Assembly: GCA_937951615.1 (NCBI GenBank)
Contig: CALFBH010000026.1
Span: 62,001-126,000, forward strand
Reading direction: 5' to 3'
Source of the DNA: an uncultured Saprospiraceae bacterium
GTDB lineage: Bacteria; Bacteroidota; Bacteroidia; Chitinophagales; Saprospiraceae
DNA length: 64,000 nt
The notes beneath the pieces are model-generated. The model was not told the origin of the DNA. It saw only the letters and a list, made by a program, of their open reading frames with translations, and did no database searches. Below, one piece after another: positions 1-9,946 of the stretch (the stretch's first letter is position 1; the number at the start of each line of letters is the position of its first letter). A program made the position numbers and the translations under genes.

Positions 1-382
1 TAAATGTATACACTCCATCCTCTAAGGCTAAGATTACTTTATCTTTTTGATATGGCACTACAGTGCCTACTTTTGACGGGAGCGCATAAGTTCGGTCTTT
101 GTCTTCTGTCGGATTGTAAATGTGGAGTTCTTTTTTCTCTATATCTACCCAATAAAATTCCTGAGTTTTATGATTCCATAGCGCACCTTCTCCGAGTCTC
201 GCCTTAGTATTTATCAATACACTGGCTTTTAGAATAGCTGCTGACGCTTCTAATTTAGCTGAATCATTATTATCATGATTTATTTGTTCTTTACAGGAAA
301 TTATCAATAGCAGGTAAGAGATTGATAATAGGTATAAGAAGAGAGCTGTTGGCGGGATGGTTTCAGATTTACGTGTTTTCAA
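1..382 (-). CDS. SMP-30/gluconolactonase-like lipoprotein, N-terminal part (runs off the left edge)
   Basis: An open frame of about 127 codons runs from position 382 to the edge without an ATG. The only plausible start is TTG at 380-382, with an in-frame TAA a few codons upstream. The N-terminus has a hydrophobic stretch ending in a lipobox (LLIISC), so a lipidated periplasmic or surface protein is expected. After a short Asn/Asp/Ser linker comes RLGEGALWN followed by FYWVDIEKKELHIYNP, the typical first blade of SMP-30/gluconolactonase/LRE-like six-bladed propellers, which hydrolyse lactones using a bound divalent metal. The Glu of LGEG would be a metal ligand in that family. The active-site Asn and Asp lie outside the window, so the substrate cannot be told. 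It is the last of four minus-strand genes beginning with gyrA. Confidence 0.72.
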   Translation of the reverse strand, partial: MKTRKSETIPPTALFLYLLSISYLLLIISCKEQINHDNNDSAKLEASAAILKASVLINTKARLGEGALWNHKTQEFYWVDIEKKELHIYNPTEDKDRTYALPSKVGTVVPYQKDKVILALEDGVYTF

Positions 383-508
383 GTGTAGCAGTATTAAGAG
401 AAATAGAAATTGTTAATGTTACACTAAGTTAGTGAAACATTAACAATCAAACTAATTTTAGGAATGGTAAAAAAATAAGTTTCCTGTTTAAGTTTACCAT
501 TCCTTATC

Positions 509-1270
509 TTAAAAAGACCACTCCACCATCAAAGTCACGTCGAATTCGAGCGATGGATTGTTGGCATCATACAATCTCATTTCTGTAGGAAATCCAAGTT
601 GCAAATCTGACAGCTTGCCAGACAAGGCTTCCATATACTCATCAGCATCTGGGGCGTCGCTATCGTATAGCGCAAATGTTCTCATCGTTGCTATGTCTGT
701 AATATCCAGCGGAAAACCATCTGTAATTGTAAATGATGTACCTGCTGTAGTGTTCATGGTGCTGCTGGTTGTGAATTGTGTATTATCAGGCATCGTGCCA
801 GTGTTGATACTGAAATAAATGTCTGGCCCGTCGGAAGCGTCCCAAGCAGCTCCATTATTGGTGTCTGGAAAATCATCAATGCGGACGGCTGTAATGCGGA
901 GATTTGTAGGCGTGAGTACATTTTCGCAAAAATCACCACTGTAGCCAGGCAGGCAGTCGCAGGTGGCTGTAGCTGTATTACAAGTCCCACCGTTCTCGCA
1001 AGTGACGCCCTGGCAGGCTAAGTTGGTTTCGCAATTTAAACCAGAGAAACCTTCTGGGCATTCGCATACGCCATTGACGCATTCGCCGTCATTCATGCAG
1101 ACTAGTGTGTCGCAAATTCTAGTTTCACATTCATCGCCTGTGAAGCCAGGAAAGCAATTGCAAATGCCTTCATCACAAGAGCCATTGATGCATTGAACAT
1201 CTTTGCAATCGTCTTTACAGGATGTGGTGAGTAGTAATATTGCGAAGCAAAAAAACAGGCAATTTTTCAT
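509..1270 (-). CDS. Lipoprotein with three EGF-like domains
   Basis: A 253-residue protein with a lipoprotein signal (lipobox LTTSC, Cys18). Three EGF-like modules follow at about residues 22-48, 53-80 and 86-115, each with six cysteines and the C-x-C-x-P-G-[FY]-[ST]-G-x-x-C ending. Residues 120-253 have alternating hydrophobic and polar residues suggesting a beta sandwich, and include an Asp-rich stretch (LYDSDAPDADEY) that might bind calcium; I do not recognise this part. EGF repeats in Bacteroidota lipoproteins are presumed surface adhesion or scaffold modules. The gene lies 94 bp after the TPR gene on the same strand, with a terminator-like hairpin between them, so separate transcription is likely. 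Confidence 0.8.
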   Translation of the reverse strand: MKNCLFFCFAILLLTTSCKDDCKDVQCINGSCDEGICNCFPGFTGDECETRICDTLVCMNDGECVNGVCECPEGFSGLNCETNLACQGVTCENGGTCNTATATCDCLPGYSGDFCENVLTPTNLRITAVRIDDFPDTNNGAAWDASDGPDIYFSINTGTMPDNTQFTTSSTMNTTAGTSFTITDGFPLDITDIATMRTFALYDSDAPDADEYMEALSGKLSDLQLGFPTEMRLYDANNPSLEFDVTLMVEWSF

Positions 1271-1293
1271 TTTATTTTGTTTGGTATTTTTTT

Positions 1294-1329
1294 ATAAAAA
1301 AAGAGGAAGAAACCCAAGTTCCCTCCTCT
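1294..1329 (-). terminator. Rho-independent terminator of the TPR gene
   Basis: Read on the minus strand, AGAGGA pairs with TCCTCT through an imperfect stem containing GAA/TTC, and is followed directly by a run of seven T residues. It sits 35 bp after the TPR stop codon. Confidence 0.7.
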
Positions 1330-1364
1330 CCTATTTGTTTTATAACGACGAAATCGGAATAAAA

Positions 1365-2612
1365 TTATTTTTTCAATGCTTCCAGACGTGTTTTATACTC
1401 GTTAGATTTTACGAGGTCGTCTTTACGTGCATAGATTTCTTTCAAAGCGAAAATGGTGCTATAATCATTCGCATTTAGTCCATCTGCTTTCTGGAAATAT
1501 GGTAAAGCTTTGTCCATTAGTGAAGTTACTTCGCTTTTTAGTGCATTAAAACGTGTTTCTTCGCTATATGGCAAATCATTCATTTCCTTACGCATGGGTG
1601 TGGTTTTATTGAAATACAAAGCACCGATACTATAAATTGCGTCAAAATAATTTTCATCTAAAGCAATGGCAGAGTTGTAATACTGCTCTGATTTAGCATA
1701 ATATTCTTTTGAAGAAGGTGCTTTAGACTCGTAAGCATTTTGGAATAATTTTTCATACATACTACCTGTTACCAAATGTAGAACCTTGTTTTCAGGATCA
1801 TTTTTGATCGCCAACAATAGTTTGTCTTCTAAGACTTCCAGTTTGCCTGCTTTCAGGTAATAATTGATTTCAGTTGTCAGTAGCGCATTGTTTTCAGGAT
1901 GCTTTTCTCTACCTTGCTTTAGATAATCCAATGCTTTTTCTTCGTCAGCATCTATATTGGCTTTGTACAATCCTTCATAGATATTTGGCTTAGAATAACC
2001 TACTTTCAACAGGCGTCCCATGACATTATTAATCATGTCATTATCGCCAGAATTCATAGCTGCAAGACCTGCATTATACAAGTCGCCTTGAAATTCTTCA
2101 TTGCTGTCATCAGCCAATCCAAGAGATTTTTTGACTTCCAATACTTTAGCGAAAGCTGCTGCTGCACCTTTAAAATCGCCATCGCCAAATAAGGTAGCTC
2201 CTTTGCTACTAAAGCCTAGCGCGATATTCGCCATTGATTTCTGTGAAGCTGTAATTTCAAATTTCTTACCGCCACCTACTTGAGAAACCATTTGAAAAGC
2301 TTCATAAGCCTGATCGACTGCATCGATATACTTGAGGCGATAAATCCCAGATTGATCACTCATCACTTCATTAAAAATATTGCCTTTCAGCAACCAGGCA
2401 GCTGCCTGCCCTTTAATGGTTTCATCGCCCATAGCGACATTGATTTTTTCAATAGCCGTTGCCAGTTCTCCAGCATTAGCTCCGCGATCATAAGTGTACT
2501 TAGTTAAAGCTTTTTTAGCCGCTTTTAATGCTTTACCTGCATCTTTACCCTGAGCCATTGCAACACCGGAAACCAATAAAACGGCCACCAGACATAAAAG
2601 TAATTTTTTCAT
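1365..2612 (-). CDS. Secreted tetratricopeptide-repeat protein of unknown function
   Basis: 415 residues with a clean signal peptide (MKKLLLCLVAVLLVSGVAMAQ, cut after AQ). The rest is almost entirely alpha-helical with degenerate TPR-type helix pairs: A-x-x-A-F-x-K-V-L-E-V around residue 150, and later Y-x-N-A-I-x-L-D-E-N-Y-x-D-A and Y-x-x-A-x-x-Y-F-x-K-A-x-x-L-N units. It is probably a periplasmic scaffold. Similar signal-peptide TPR proteins are common in Bacteroidota and have no known specific role. It lies 102 bp downstream of gyrA on the same strand, which is probably not a functional link because a terminator-like hairpin follows it and the gap to gyrA is long. Confidence 0.75.
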   Translation of the reverse strand: MKKLLLCLVAVLLVSGVAMAQGKDAGKALKAAKKALTKYTYDRGANAGELATAIEKINVAMGDETIKGQAAAWLLKGNIFNEVMSDQSGIYRLKYIDAVDQAYEAFQMVSQVGGGKKFEITASQKSMANIALGFSSKGATLFGDGDFKGAAAAFAKVLEVKKSLGLADDSNEEFQGDLYNAGLAAMNSGDNDMINNVMGRLLKVGYSKPNIYEGLYKANIDADEEKALDYLKQGREKHPENNALLTTEINYYLKAGKLEVLEDKLLLAIKNDPENKVLHLVTGSMYEKLFQNAYESKAPSSKEYYAKSEQYYNSAIALDENYFDAIYSIGALYFNKTTPMRKEMNDLPYSEETRFNALKSEVTSLMDKALPYFQKADGLNANDYSTIFALKEIYARKDDLVKSNEYKTRLEALKK

Positions 2613-2714
2613 GTTCTAATTTTGATTTTTTATAATAAAATATAAGTGAATGGGTGAACGAGTGAAATTTAAACTTCCCCGATAAAGTCGGAATAAACTT
2701 AAATTCCTCCCGAC

Positions 2715-5363
2715 TTATTCATCCGTATTTTCGTTATTATTGTTTGTTTCAGGCGTGTTTTCGTTTTCAGTATCTGTTGCTTCGTTTTCAGTATTCTCCT
2801 CCCCTTCAACTTGTTCCTCTTCTTCTTTAACAGAAATCAAAGCAATATCAGCAATTTGATCTTTTTTCTGCAAATTGATAAGTCGTACACCTTGCGTAGC
2901 ACGTCCGATGACATTTATTTTATCAATATCCAGGCGGATGGTGATGCCTGATTTATTGGTAATCATCAAATCGTCACCTTCGTTGGGTGTTTTTATACCA
3001 ACCAGAAATCCAGTCTTATCGGTCACCTGTAGTGTTTTTATACCCGTTCCGCCTCTATTCGTTTCTCGGTATTCTGATAGTTTAGAACGTTTTCCATAAC
3101 CATTTTCAGAAATCACAAGAATCATTATCTCGTCTTCGTTCTCTTCTGGATTTACAGAAACCATACCAATTGCGCAATCTTGCTCGTTAGCGAGCTTCAC
3201 GCCACGCACTCCGGCAGCCGATCTGCCCATAGAACGCACCTTACTTTCAGGGAAACGAATCGCCTTACCAGAACGCTTGCCAATAATGATGTCATTTGTT
3301 CCTGTGGTAAGGATAACTTCAAGTAATTGATCGCCTTCTCTGATCGTAATTGCATTGATGCCATTAGTTCTTGGACGTGAGAAAGCCTCTAATGGGGTCT
3401 TTTTTACAATACCATTTTTCGTACAGAACATGATATAATGATTGTCCAAAAATTCCTTATCGGTCAAATCTTTTACAATAACATAGCCCTTGACCCTGTC
3501 TTCTTTTGGTATATTGATAATGTTTTGTATCACTCGCCCTTTAGAAGTTTTTGTGCCTTCAGGAATTTCATAAATCCGTAACCAGAAGCAACGTCCTTGC
3601 TCCGTGAAGAACATGAGGTAGTTGTGTGCAGTAGCTGTGAAAAGGTGTTCGATATAATCTTCGCTACGTGTTGCGCTGCCTTTAGAGCCACGTCCTCCTC
3701 TACCCTGTGTGCGGTATTCTGTGACGGAAGTTCGCTTGATATAGCCGAGATTAGAAACTGTAATCACGGCATCTTCATCAGCAATCATATCTTCTATACT
3801 GATGTCTCCAGCAGCATATTCGATTTTTGATCTGCGTTCATCTCCAAAGCGTTCCTTGATTTCCGTCAATTCTTCTTTGATGATGTCTTTACGCATTTGT
3901 TCATCACCCAAAATAGACAATAAGTAGGCTATTTTTTGCTGGACTTCATCAAATTCACCTTTCAATTTGTCGCGTTCCAGTCCGACGAGCTTTTGCAGGC
4001 GCATGTCCAGAATGGCTTTTGCCTGTGCTTCACTCAGGGTGTCAGCAGGTAAAAAATCTTCGCCTAGCAGTTCGCTGATAGACTGTATTTTTACTACACC
4101 ATTCTTTTTATCTGCTGCACTTAGGAAATCACCCTGCATCAAAGCTTTACGAGCTTCTTCGGCTGTTTTTGAGCTTCTAATGAGCGCAATGACTGCGTCC
4201 AGATGATCCAGCGCGACCAGTAAACCTTCAAGTATGTGCGCCCTTTCAGTCGCTTTGCGCAATTCAAATTGGGTGCGCCTTGTGATGACCTCTAAACGGA
4301 ATTTGACAAATTCTTCAATGAATTTCTTCAAATTCAGTACGACAGGACGTCCATTGACCAGCGCAATATTACCAATACGAAGGGTGTTTTGTAGTTGCGA
4401 ATATTTGTACAATTTAGACAGCACCACATTCGCCATCGAATCCCGCTTGATGTCCACAACGATGCGTAGACCATTACGGTCAGACTCGTCCCGAATGTCA
4501 GAAATGCCTTCTATCTTTTTGGTATTCACCAATTCTGCAATCTTGACAATCAGATTGGCTTTATTGACTTGGTAAGGAATTTCATGGACGATAATCCTTT
4601 CTCTTCCATTATCCTTAGTTTCAATTTCCACTTTTGCGCGAAGCACTACCCGTCCTAAACCCGTATCAAAACCACGCTTGACACCCTCATAGCCATAAAT
4701 GATACCGCCTGTAGGAAAATCAGGTGCTTTGATATATTTGGTGAGTTCATCAATGGTGATGTCGTAATTGTCGATATAAGCAATGGTGCCATCCACCACT
4801 TCAGAGAGATTATGTGGCAAGATATCCGTGGACATCCCGACTGCAATACCTGAAGCTCCATTAATCAGCAGATTTGGAACTTTAGCGGGCAGAACAGTGG
4901 GTTCTTTTAATGTATCGTCAAAATTGAGTTTAAAATCAACGGTTTCTTTGTCAATATCTGTCAGCAATTCATCAGCAAGTCGCTGCATCCTTGCTTCGGT
5001 ATAACGCATGGCAGCCGGATTGTCACCATCCATTGAACCGAAATTACCCTGTCCATCCACGAGCGGATACCTAAGCGACCAGGGTTGTGCCATACGCACC
5101 ATCGCATCATATACGGAGGTGTCACCATGCGGGTGATATTTACCTAAAACCTCTCCTACGATACGAGCTGATTTTTTATGGGCTTTATTATAAGTCAGTC
5201 CCAATCCCGACATACCGTATAGAACCCTGCGGTGTACTGGCTTGAGTCCGTCCCGCACATCGGGCAAGGCTCTTGATACAATGACCGACATCGAATAATC
5301 AATGTAGGCCGATTTCATTTCATCCTCAATATTAATGGGGATTATTTTGTCTGCTCCTGCCAT
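2715..5363 (-). CDS. gyrA: DNA gyrase subunit A
   Basis: 882 residues. GyrA cuts and rejoins DNA in the A2B2 gyrase that introduces negative supercoils with ATP. The N-terminal breakage-reunion domain is complete: [12 protein letters not shown] near residue 36, and [10 protein letters not shown] with the DNA-linking Tyr121. In the quinolone-resistance region ([11 protein letters not shown]) the positions matching E. coli Ser83 and Asp87 are Thr82 and Asp86. The six-bladed C-terminal domain is present. Its GyrA box reads Q-G-R-G-G-R-G, slightly off the usual QRRGGKG, so topoisomerase IV ParC is the alternative, but length and start favour GyrA. The last 40 or so residues are an acidic, Asn-rich low-complexity tail. 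A -7 box lies 95 bp upstream. Confidence 0.93.
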   Translation of the reverse strand: MAGADKIIPINIEDEMKSAYIDYSMSVIVSRALPDVRDGLKPVHRRVLYGMSGLGLTYNKAHKKSARIVGEVLGKYHPHGDTSVYDAMVRMAQPWSLRYPLVDGQGNFGSMDGDNPAAMRYTEARMQRLADELLTDIDKETVDFKLNFDDTLKEPTVLPAKVPNLLINGASGIAVGMSTDILPHNLSEVVDGTIAYIDNYDITIDELTKYIKAPDFPTGGIIYGYEGVKRGFDTGLGRVVLRAKVEIETKDNGRERIIVHEIPYQVNKANLIVKIAELVNTKKIEGISDIRDESDRNGLRIVVDIKRDSMANVVLSKLYKYSQLQNTLRIGNIALVNGRPVVLNLKKFIEEFVKFRLEVITRRTQFELRKATERAHILEGLLVALDHLDAVIALIRSSKTAEEARKALMQGDFLSAADKKNGVVKIQSISELLGEDFLPADTLSEAQAKAILDMRLQKLVGLERDKLKGEFDEVQQKIAYLLSILGDEQMRKDIIKEELTEIKERFGDERRSKIEYAAGDISIEDMIADEDAVITVSNLGYIKRTSVTEYRTQGRGGRGSKGSATRSEDYIEHLFTATAHNYLMFFTEQGRCFWLRIYEIPEGTKTSKGRVIQNIINIPKEDRVKGYVIVKDLTDKEFLDNHYIMFCTKNGIVKKTPLEAFSRPRTNGINAITIREGDQLLEVILTTGTNDIIIGKRSGKAIRFPESKVRSMGRSAAGVRGVKLANEQDCAIGMVSVNPEENEDEIMILVISENGYGKRSKLSEYRETNRGGTGIKTLQVTDKTGFLVGIKTPNEGDDLMITNKSGITIRLDIDKINVIGRATQGVRLINLQKKDQIADIALISVKEEEEQVEGEENTENEATDTENENTPETNNNNENTDE

Positions 5364-5457
5364 GTATGTTTGTTGAGTGACGGGTATAAATCGGAAAATA
5401 AAAATCCTTTTCTGAAAGGCTACTCCCCTACTCTATTCCCTTAAAAATTTTGACCTG

Positions 5458-5465
5458 CAAAAGTA
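5458..5465 (-). promoter_or_regulatory. -7 promoter box of gyrA
   Basis: On the minus strand the sequence is TACTTTTG followed by C, an exact match to the Bacteroidota -7 consensus TAnnTTTG. It predicts a leader of roughly 90 nt before the gyrA ATG. The rest of the 5364-5686 gap is AT-rich; apart from this box and the plus-strand box at 5643 I see nothing in it. Confidence 0.6.
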
Positions 5466-5642
5466 CAAAAAATAGTCGAAAAAATTGAATTTGAACAGCT
5501 AAAAAACAAGCTATTTTTATGGTTTTTTTTGATGAAAATTAAATAGAGAGAAAATTTTGAATGAGTAAGATTTTTCTTTGGAAAAACACCTTGTGAAACC
5601 TGATAGATTTTCTGAATTTGCTAGGTTTTATGAGATGTTTCA

Positions 5643-5650
5643 TATCTTTG
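5643..5650 (+). promoter_or_regulatory. -7 promoter box of the YWTD-propeller gene
   Basis: TATCTTTG matches TAnnTTTG, with TTTG at 5617-5620 as a possible -33 element (22-nt spacer). The ATG at 5687 is 37 nt downstream. Confidence 0.55.
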
Positions 5651-5686
5651 GTGGAAATAATTTCATCCTTATAAAAATACATAACT

Positions 5687-6784
5687 ATGAGAACAGCAAC
5701 ATCTATCATTATCCTATTCTTCTTGATTTTAAGTCAATCAAGCCTTTATTCACAAACTACACTCTTTTGGGGTGACCAACCCACAGAACTCTTAAGAAGC
5801 AAAGAACTCACGGCTGGCAACAGCAATACCAATAATATAGCTCTAGGGCAATACATCATCAGGAGGGTGAGAGTGGATAGAGTGAATGAAAAAGTATATT
5901 GGACAGTAGGTGGTGATGAAACTATAAAAAGAGCCAACCTGGACGGCTCTAATCCTGAAATTATTGTTCAGAATACCAGCAATATTGCCATTATTGAAAT
6001 TGACAACTCTACAAATCGACTTTATTTTACAGAATCCGGTTCGGGAGAAATTCAGTCCTGCAATCTTGATGGCTCAGACATTCAAGTCTTAGTTCAAGGA
6101 ACAGGTATTGTTTTAGGTTTAGATGTAGACCCACTCAATCATCATTTCTATTGGACAGAAAGTAGCAATGGACTTATCCGTCGAGCAGATCTTGATGGAG
6201 CTAACATTGTGAATATTTTATCAACAGGTGAGAATGTGTATGATTTGCAAATTGATGTTCCAAATCAACATATCTATTTCACCAATCGATCTACTAACAA
6301 GATAGAACGTGTGAATTTCAATGGCTCAAATCGCACCGATATTATTTCAACGCTTGGACAAGCAGGCGCAATTGCCTTGGATTTATATGAAGGTGAAATG
6401 TATTGGCTGGAAAGAGATATGGGAACAATCAGCAAAGCCGACTTGGATGGTTCTAATCTGACCGAGCTTATCAATATCCCTAATTCTAGTTTCTCTGGCT
6501 TGGATGTTATGGTTTATCCTGTAGCAAATGAGCAGCTTATAGAGCGAGCTGAAGCCTTGTTTTTCTTTCCTAATCCTACTAAAAATACGATAAGTATTCC
6601 TTATGAATTTACTACCGAAGGACAGCTTAGTATTTACAATATGAATAGTCAATTGATTCTCCAAAAGACAATTCATCAACAGATGAACACCTTTGATGTA
6701 TCTTTTTTATTGTCAGGAACTTATGTTATTGAACTTAAAGTGAAAGACGAGTCTTGGAAAATCGGAAAATTAATAAAACAATAA
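5687..6784 (+). CDS. Secreted YWTD/LDL-receptor-type beta-propeller with T9SS sorting domain
   Basis: 365 residues with a signal peptide of about 23 residues. Residues 45-285 hold repeated blades of about 43 residues of the LDL-receptor YWTD class: VYWTVGG, LYFTESG, FYWTESS, IYFTNRS and MYWLERD. Each is followed by a [NDF]-[LF]-[DN]-G-[SA]-[NDR] loop (NLDGSN, NLDGSD, DLDGAN, NFNGSN, DLDGSN). Such propellers bind protein or peptide partners outside the cell; no catalytic residues are evident. The last 75 residues (FFPNPTKNTI through SGTYVIELKVKD to KIGKLIKQ) are a T9SS type A sorting domain, so the protein should be exported and surface-anchored or released. The methyltransferase gene follows after 3 nt, suggesting cotranscription. 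Confidence 0.88.
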   Translation: MRTATSIIILFFLILSQSSLYSQTTLFWGDQPTELLRSKELTAGNSNTNNIALGQYIIRRVRVDRVNEKVYWTVGGDETIKRANLDGSNPEIIVQNTSNIAIIEIDNSTNRLYFTESGSGEIQSCNLDGSDIQVLVQGTGIVLGLDVDPLNHHFYWTESSNGLIRRADLDGANIVNILSTGENVYDLQIDVPNQHIYFTNRSTNKIERVNFNGSNRTDIISTLGQAGAIALDLYEGEMYWLERDMGTISKADLDGSNLTELINIPNSSFSGLDVMVYPVANEQLIERAEALFFFPNPTKNTISIPYEFTTEGQLSIYNMNSQLILQKTIHQQMNTFDVSFLLSGTYVIELKVKDESWKIGKLIKQ

Positions 6785-6787
6785 GGC

Positions 6788-7687
6788 GTGAAAGATTTTG
6801 AATTTGTCTCCTGCGCAGTATGTGGCTCGGACGATACGGATAAGATTTGTGATCGTGGTCAGTTTGGACTGCCTACGCATGTTGTCTTGTGTAAAACCTG
6901 CGGCTTGGGCTACCTGAATCCACGCTGGACAAAGGATCGCTACATTCATTTCTACACCGAAGAATACGACAAATATTACCGCCCAGAAGTTTATACAAAT
7001 AAGGGAATTAGTCGGGTCAACTATTACCTGCCGCTCTATAAGCGATTACAGCATCATGGGCTTTCGCCAAATGATGTGACAAGCGTACTGGACATTGGCA
7101 GCGGAGATGGGAATAACCTCAATTACCTGATCCAGCAAATCCCGAAAGCCACTTATTATGCCATAGAACCCTCCGCACAATGTCGAGAGACACTCAGCGG
7201 CATGGGGGTCAATATTCTCGGCACAGATGTGGACATCAATTTCCACAAGGATTTTGAGAGCGCATTTGACTTGGTTATCATGCGGCATGTCCTGGAGCAT
7301 TTTGCTGATCCTGTAGATGCTATGTGCAAGGTACGCCACATCTTAAAAGACGATGGCATTGCTTATGTCGCAGTTCCCAATAACCTAAAGTTTGGAAATA
7401 GTAAATTGCTGGACAACTGGTTTCGCGTCGTGCATACTTATTATTTCAATGTCCATTCTTTACAACATGTTTTTGCAAAAGCAGGCATAGAAGTCCTAGA
7501 CATACAGGAAGGCGATCAGCATAATCAACGAGAATTATTTGCGATTATACGAAAAGGTAAAACTAGCGATGTGACTTATACTCCCAATCATTATACTCAA
7601 CAGAAAGCTTTGTTTGATAAGAAGTTGAAAGGGGAACGGGGGCTTTTGCAAAAGCTGAAGCGTTGGGTGAAGTATCGGGTTTTGTAG
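6788..7687 (+). CDS. Class I SAM-dependent methyltransferase with N-terminal zinc ribbon
   Basis: 299 residues, starting at GTG three nucleotides after the preceding stop. The N-terminus has C9-x2-C12 and C35-x2-C38, a zinc-ribbon-like arrangement seen in sugar and polysaccharide methyltransferases. The Rossmann core follows: motif I V-L-D-I-G-S-G-D-G around residue 100, and a DLVIMRHVLEHFADP motif in the centre. This is the Methyltransf_23 pattern found in O-antigen, capsule or tailoring enzymes; the substrate is not evident. The C-terminus is short and basic. No glycan cluster surrounds it. It converges on hscA with a gap of 32 bp. Confidence 0.85.
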   Translation: MKDFEFVSCAVCGSDDTDKICDRGQFGLPTHVVLCKTCGLGYLNPRWTKDRYIHFYTEEYDKYYRPEVYTNKGISRVNYYLPLYKRLQHHGLSPNDVTSVLDIGSGDGNNLNYLIQQIPKATYYAIEPSAQCRETLSGMGVNILGTDVDINFHKDFESAFDLVIMRHVLEHFADPVDAMCKVRHILKDDGIAYVAVPNNLKFGNSKLLDNWFRVVHTYYFNVHSLQHVFAKAGIEVLDIQEGDQHNQRELFAIIRKGKTSDVTYTPNHYTQQKALFDKKLKGERGLLQKLKRWVKYRVL

Positions 7688-7719
7688 CCTTTGTAGAACG
7701 GATTTTTATTTTTGAAATT

Positions 7720-9582
7720 TCAAAGCTTCTTCCCCTTAATAGCAGCCCCAATATTCACATCCATAGCCCGATGCGCCAGCGGCTCGGTATAAGTATTCAA
7801 ATCCTTCATCGCCAGATTAATAACGTCCTTGTCATCCCCTTTCACACTTTCTCTAAGCACATTCACCAATTCGAGCGTTCGGGTAGTTTCTTCCTCGCTG
7901 AGAATGGCGGCGTTTTGTTTCAAGAACTTATCGGCGGAAAGGACGATGTTATTGGCTTCATTTCTAGCTTCGAGCAGGGCGCGGATTTTCATGTCAGCTT
8001 CTGCATTTTTGATGGAGTCGAGTAGCATACGCGCCATATCTTCTTCGCTGATGCCGTAGGCGGATTTCATTTGTATGCTTTGCTCTACGCCGGAGCGCAT
8101 TTCTTTCGCACGCACCGTCAAAATACCATCTGCATCTAAGATAAACTGAATGTCTATTTTCGGAATACCGGCTGGCATGGGTGGAATGCCGCGTAGGATA
8201 AACTCGCCTAGTTTTCGATTATCACTCACTAAGTCGCGCTCGCCCTGATAGACGGCGACTTGAAGGTTTTTTTGTCCATCAACGGAGGTCGTGTATTGGC
8301 GGCCGGCTTTGGCGGGGACTTTGGTGTTTCTGGGAATAATCGTGTCCATCAAACCGCCCATCGTTTCTATGCCGAGGGAGAGTGGTGTGATGTCTATCAG
8401 TAGTAGGTCTTTATTATTGCCGGCTAGGATGTCGGCTTGTATGGCTGCGCCTAGGGCGACCACTTCATCGGGATTCAGGCTGTTATTGACGGGCTGATTG
8501 AAAAAATCGGAAACGGCTTTTTTGACCAGTGGCACACGAGTCGAGCCGCCGACCATAATGACGCTGTCTATGTTATCAATGGATAATTTGGCGTCTGCCA
8601 AAGCATTTTTACAACTGTTTAATGTTTTGTCAATTAAGGGCTGTATGAGTGTTTCAAATTGTGATTTGTCAATTCCCAGCGTCCACTCCCCTACTCTTCC
8701 TGCATACTGATTTTCAGTGGATAAGGTTTTCTTTGCTTCTTCTGCCGCTATGCGAAATGCCTGGCTGAGTTCTTTGTTTTCCGTAAGGAGAGCTGTTTTA
8801 ATTTTATGCCGACTCAACCAGTAATCAATAATGACTCTATCCAAATCATCGCCGCCTAAAAAGGTGTCGCCATTGGTCGATAAGACTTCAAATATGCCGC
8901 CCTGAATTTGTAAAATAGAAATATCAAATGTACCGCCACCGAGGTCATAGACGGCAATAGTTTTCGACTCATCAGGACTAAGTCCGATGCCATAAGCAAG
9001 GCTTGCGGCTGTGGGTTCATTGACGATGCGCAGCACATCCAAACCTGCTAATTTTCCTGCGTCGCGGGTTGCCTGTCTTTGGGCGTCATTGAAGTAAGCT
9101 GGGACAGTGATGACAGCTTTGCTGATGTCTTCTTTTAAGGTTTTCTCTATTCTGGTTTTTAGTTCTGCCAGTATTTTAGCGGACAATTCTACAGGGCTGT
9201 AGAAGCGGTCGCGTACTCGTATTTTGACCAGGCTTTCAGTGTCTTCGTCTATGATTTCGTAGCCGAGGTATTGTCCAGCTTTAGCAATATCTTGATAAGA
9301 TTTGCCCATCAATCGCTTGACGGAATAGATGGTATTTCCTGGATCTGTCAATAAGAATTGTTTTGCTGCATCTCCAACAATAATCTGTTCACCTGTTGCA
9401 AAATGGACAATGGATGGCACGAGGGTATTTTTGCCATCTTCCCCAGTCACGGCAATGACCTGCCCGTCCTGCATATAGGCGACGAGGCTATTGGTCGTAC
9501 CGAGGTCTATGCCAACAATGATGTCTTTTTTCGCTTCTTTTTTAACCGTTCCTTCGGATAGATTGATGGATATTTTTGCCAT
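7720..9582 (-). CDS. hscA: Hsp70-family chaperone, HscA-like (Fe-S cluster assembly)
   Basis: 620 residues, close to the HscA length. The ATPase domain shows the Hsp70 signatures VGIDLGTTNS, a D-L-G-G-G-T-F-D phosphate loop, and V-G-G-S-T-R-V-P. The substrate-binding domain follows (LLLIDITPLSLGIETMGG) and a shortened helical lid ends in KGKKL, without the EEVD-like or disordered Gly/Gln tail typical of DnaK. The N-terminal extension before the ATPase (MAKISINLSEGTVKKEAKKD) is characteristic of Bacteroidota HscA proteins, which hand nascent Fe-S clusters from IscU to targets. No isc genes are adjacent, so the Fe-S role rests on the sequence class alone; a second DnaK is the alternative. Its promoter box is at 9609-9616. 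Confidence 0.85.
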   Translation of the reverse strand: MAKISINLSEGTVKKEAKKDIIVGIDLGTTNSLVAYMQDGQVIAVTGEDGKNTLVPSIVHFATGEQIIVGDAAKQFLLTDPGNTIYSVKRLMGKSYQDIAKAGQYLGYEIIDEDTESLVKIRVRDRFYSPVELSAKILAELKTRIEKTLKEDISKAVITVPAYFNDAQRQATRDAGKLAGLDVLRIVNEPTAASLAYGIGLSPDESKTIAVYDLGGGTFDISILQIQGGIFEVLSTNGDTFLGGDDLDRVIIDYWLSRHKIKTALLTENKELSQAFRIAAEEAKKTLSTENQYAGRVGEWTLGIDKSQFETLIQPLIDKTLNSCKNALADAKLSIDNIDSVIMVGGSTRVPLVKKAVSDFFNQPVNNSLNPDEVVALGAAIQADILAGNNKDLLLIDITPLSLGIETMGGLMDTIIPRNTKVPAKAGRQYTTSVDGQKNLQVAVYQGERDLVSDNRKLGEFILRGIPPMPAGIPKIDIQFILDADGILTVRAKEMRSGVEQSIQMKSAYGISEEDMARMLLDSIKNAEADMKIRALLEARNEANNIVLSADKFLKQNAAILSEEETTRTLELVNVLRESVKGDDKDVINLAMKDLNTYTEPLAHRAMDVNIGAAIKGKKL

Positions 9583-9608
9583 TGAAATTCTTGTCTTTTA
9601 ATTTTGCG

Positions 9609-9616
9609 CAAAGGTA
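9609..9616 (-). promoter_or_regulatory. -7 promoter box of hscA
   Basis: Minus-strand TACCTTTG followed by C matches TAnnTTTG. A TTTG (CAAA at 9638-9641 on the plus strand) lies 21 nt upstream, giving a good two-part Bacteroidota promoter 27 nt before the ATG. Confidence 0.65.
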
Positions 9617-9732
9617 CACATTCTAAGCGAAACAAAACAAACTTTGCGGCTTGGCTTAATGGTAATTTTGAGAAGGTTTTTTCCGTTGATTTACGTCGAT
9701 ATTCCCCATTACTACCTTTGGTAAAGGGGAAA

Positions 9733-9800
9733 TTTTCTCGCAAAGGCGCAAAGACGCTAAGAGAAAACAAAGTTTACGACTTGGCGTCTTTGCGAGAAAA
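9733..9800. repeat. Inverted repeat of the CGCAAAGGCGCAAAGACGC type
   Basis: TTTTCTCGCAAAG at 9733-9745 is the exact reverse complement of 9788-9800. The left arm continues with GCGCAAAGACGC, and GGCGTCTTTG precedes the right arm. The segment around 9767-9786 partly repeats 9635-9653 (ACAAACTTTGCGGCTTGGC-like). It looks like a dispersed intergenic repeat and fills much of the 9583-9946 gap; no gene is visible there. Confidence 0.6.
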
Positions 9801-9896
9801 TAATTGATTTGCAGCATCCAGCATAAGAAATTCACCATTTGTTTCCTCAAAAAACCATATATTAGCAGAGCAAAAGCACTCACCATAATATTTTAC

Positions 9897-9917
9897 AAGG
9901 CAAAACTATTTTGCCTT
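9897..9917. promoter_or_regulatory. Perfect hairpin upstream of the amidase start
   Basis: AAGGCAAAA, three bases, then TTTTGCCTT: a perfect 9-bp inverted repeat ending 30 nt before the ATG at 9947. It could be an operator or a leader hairpin. It decides against the upstream TTG at 9911 as start, because that codon lies inside the right arm. Confidence 0.45.
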
Positions 9918-9946
9918 CCACACAACACATTAAACCTATTTTTGCT

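Noticed and set aside
5578-5775. Plus-strand open frame before the YWTD gene
   Set aside because: Overlaps the signal-peptide region of the real gene in another frame and spans the promoter box.
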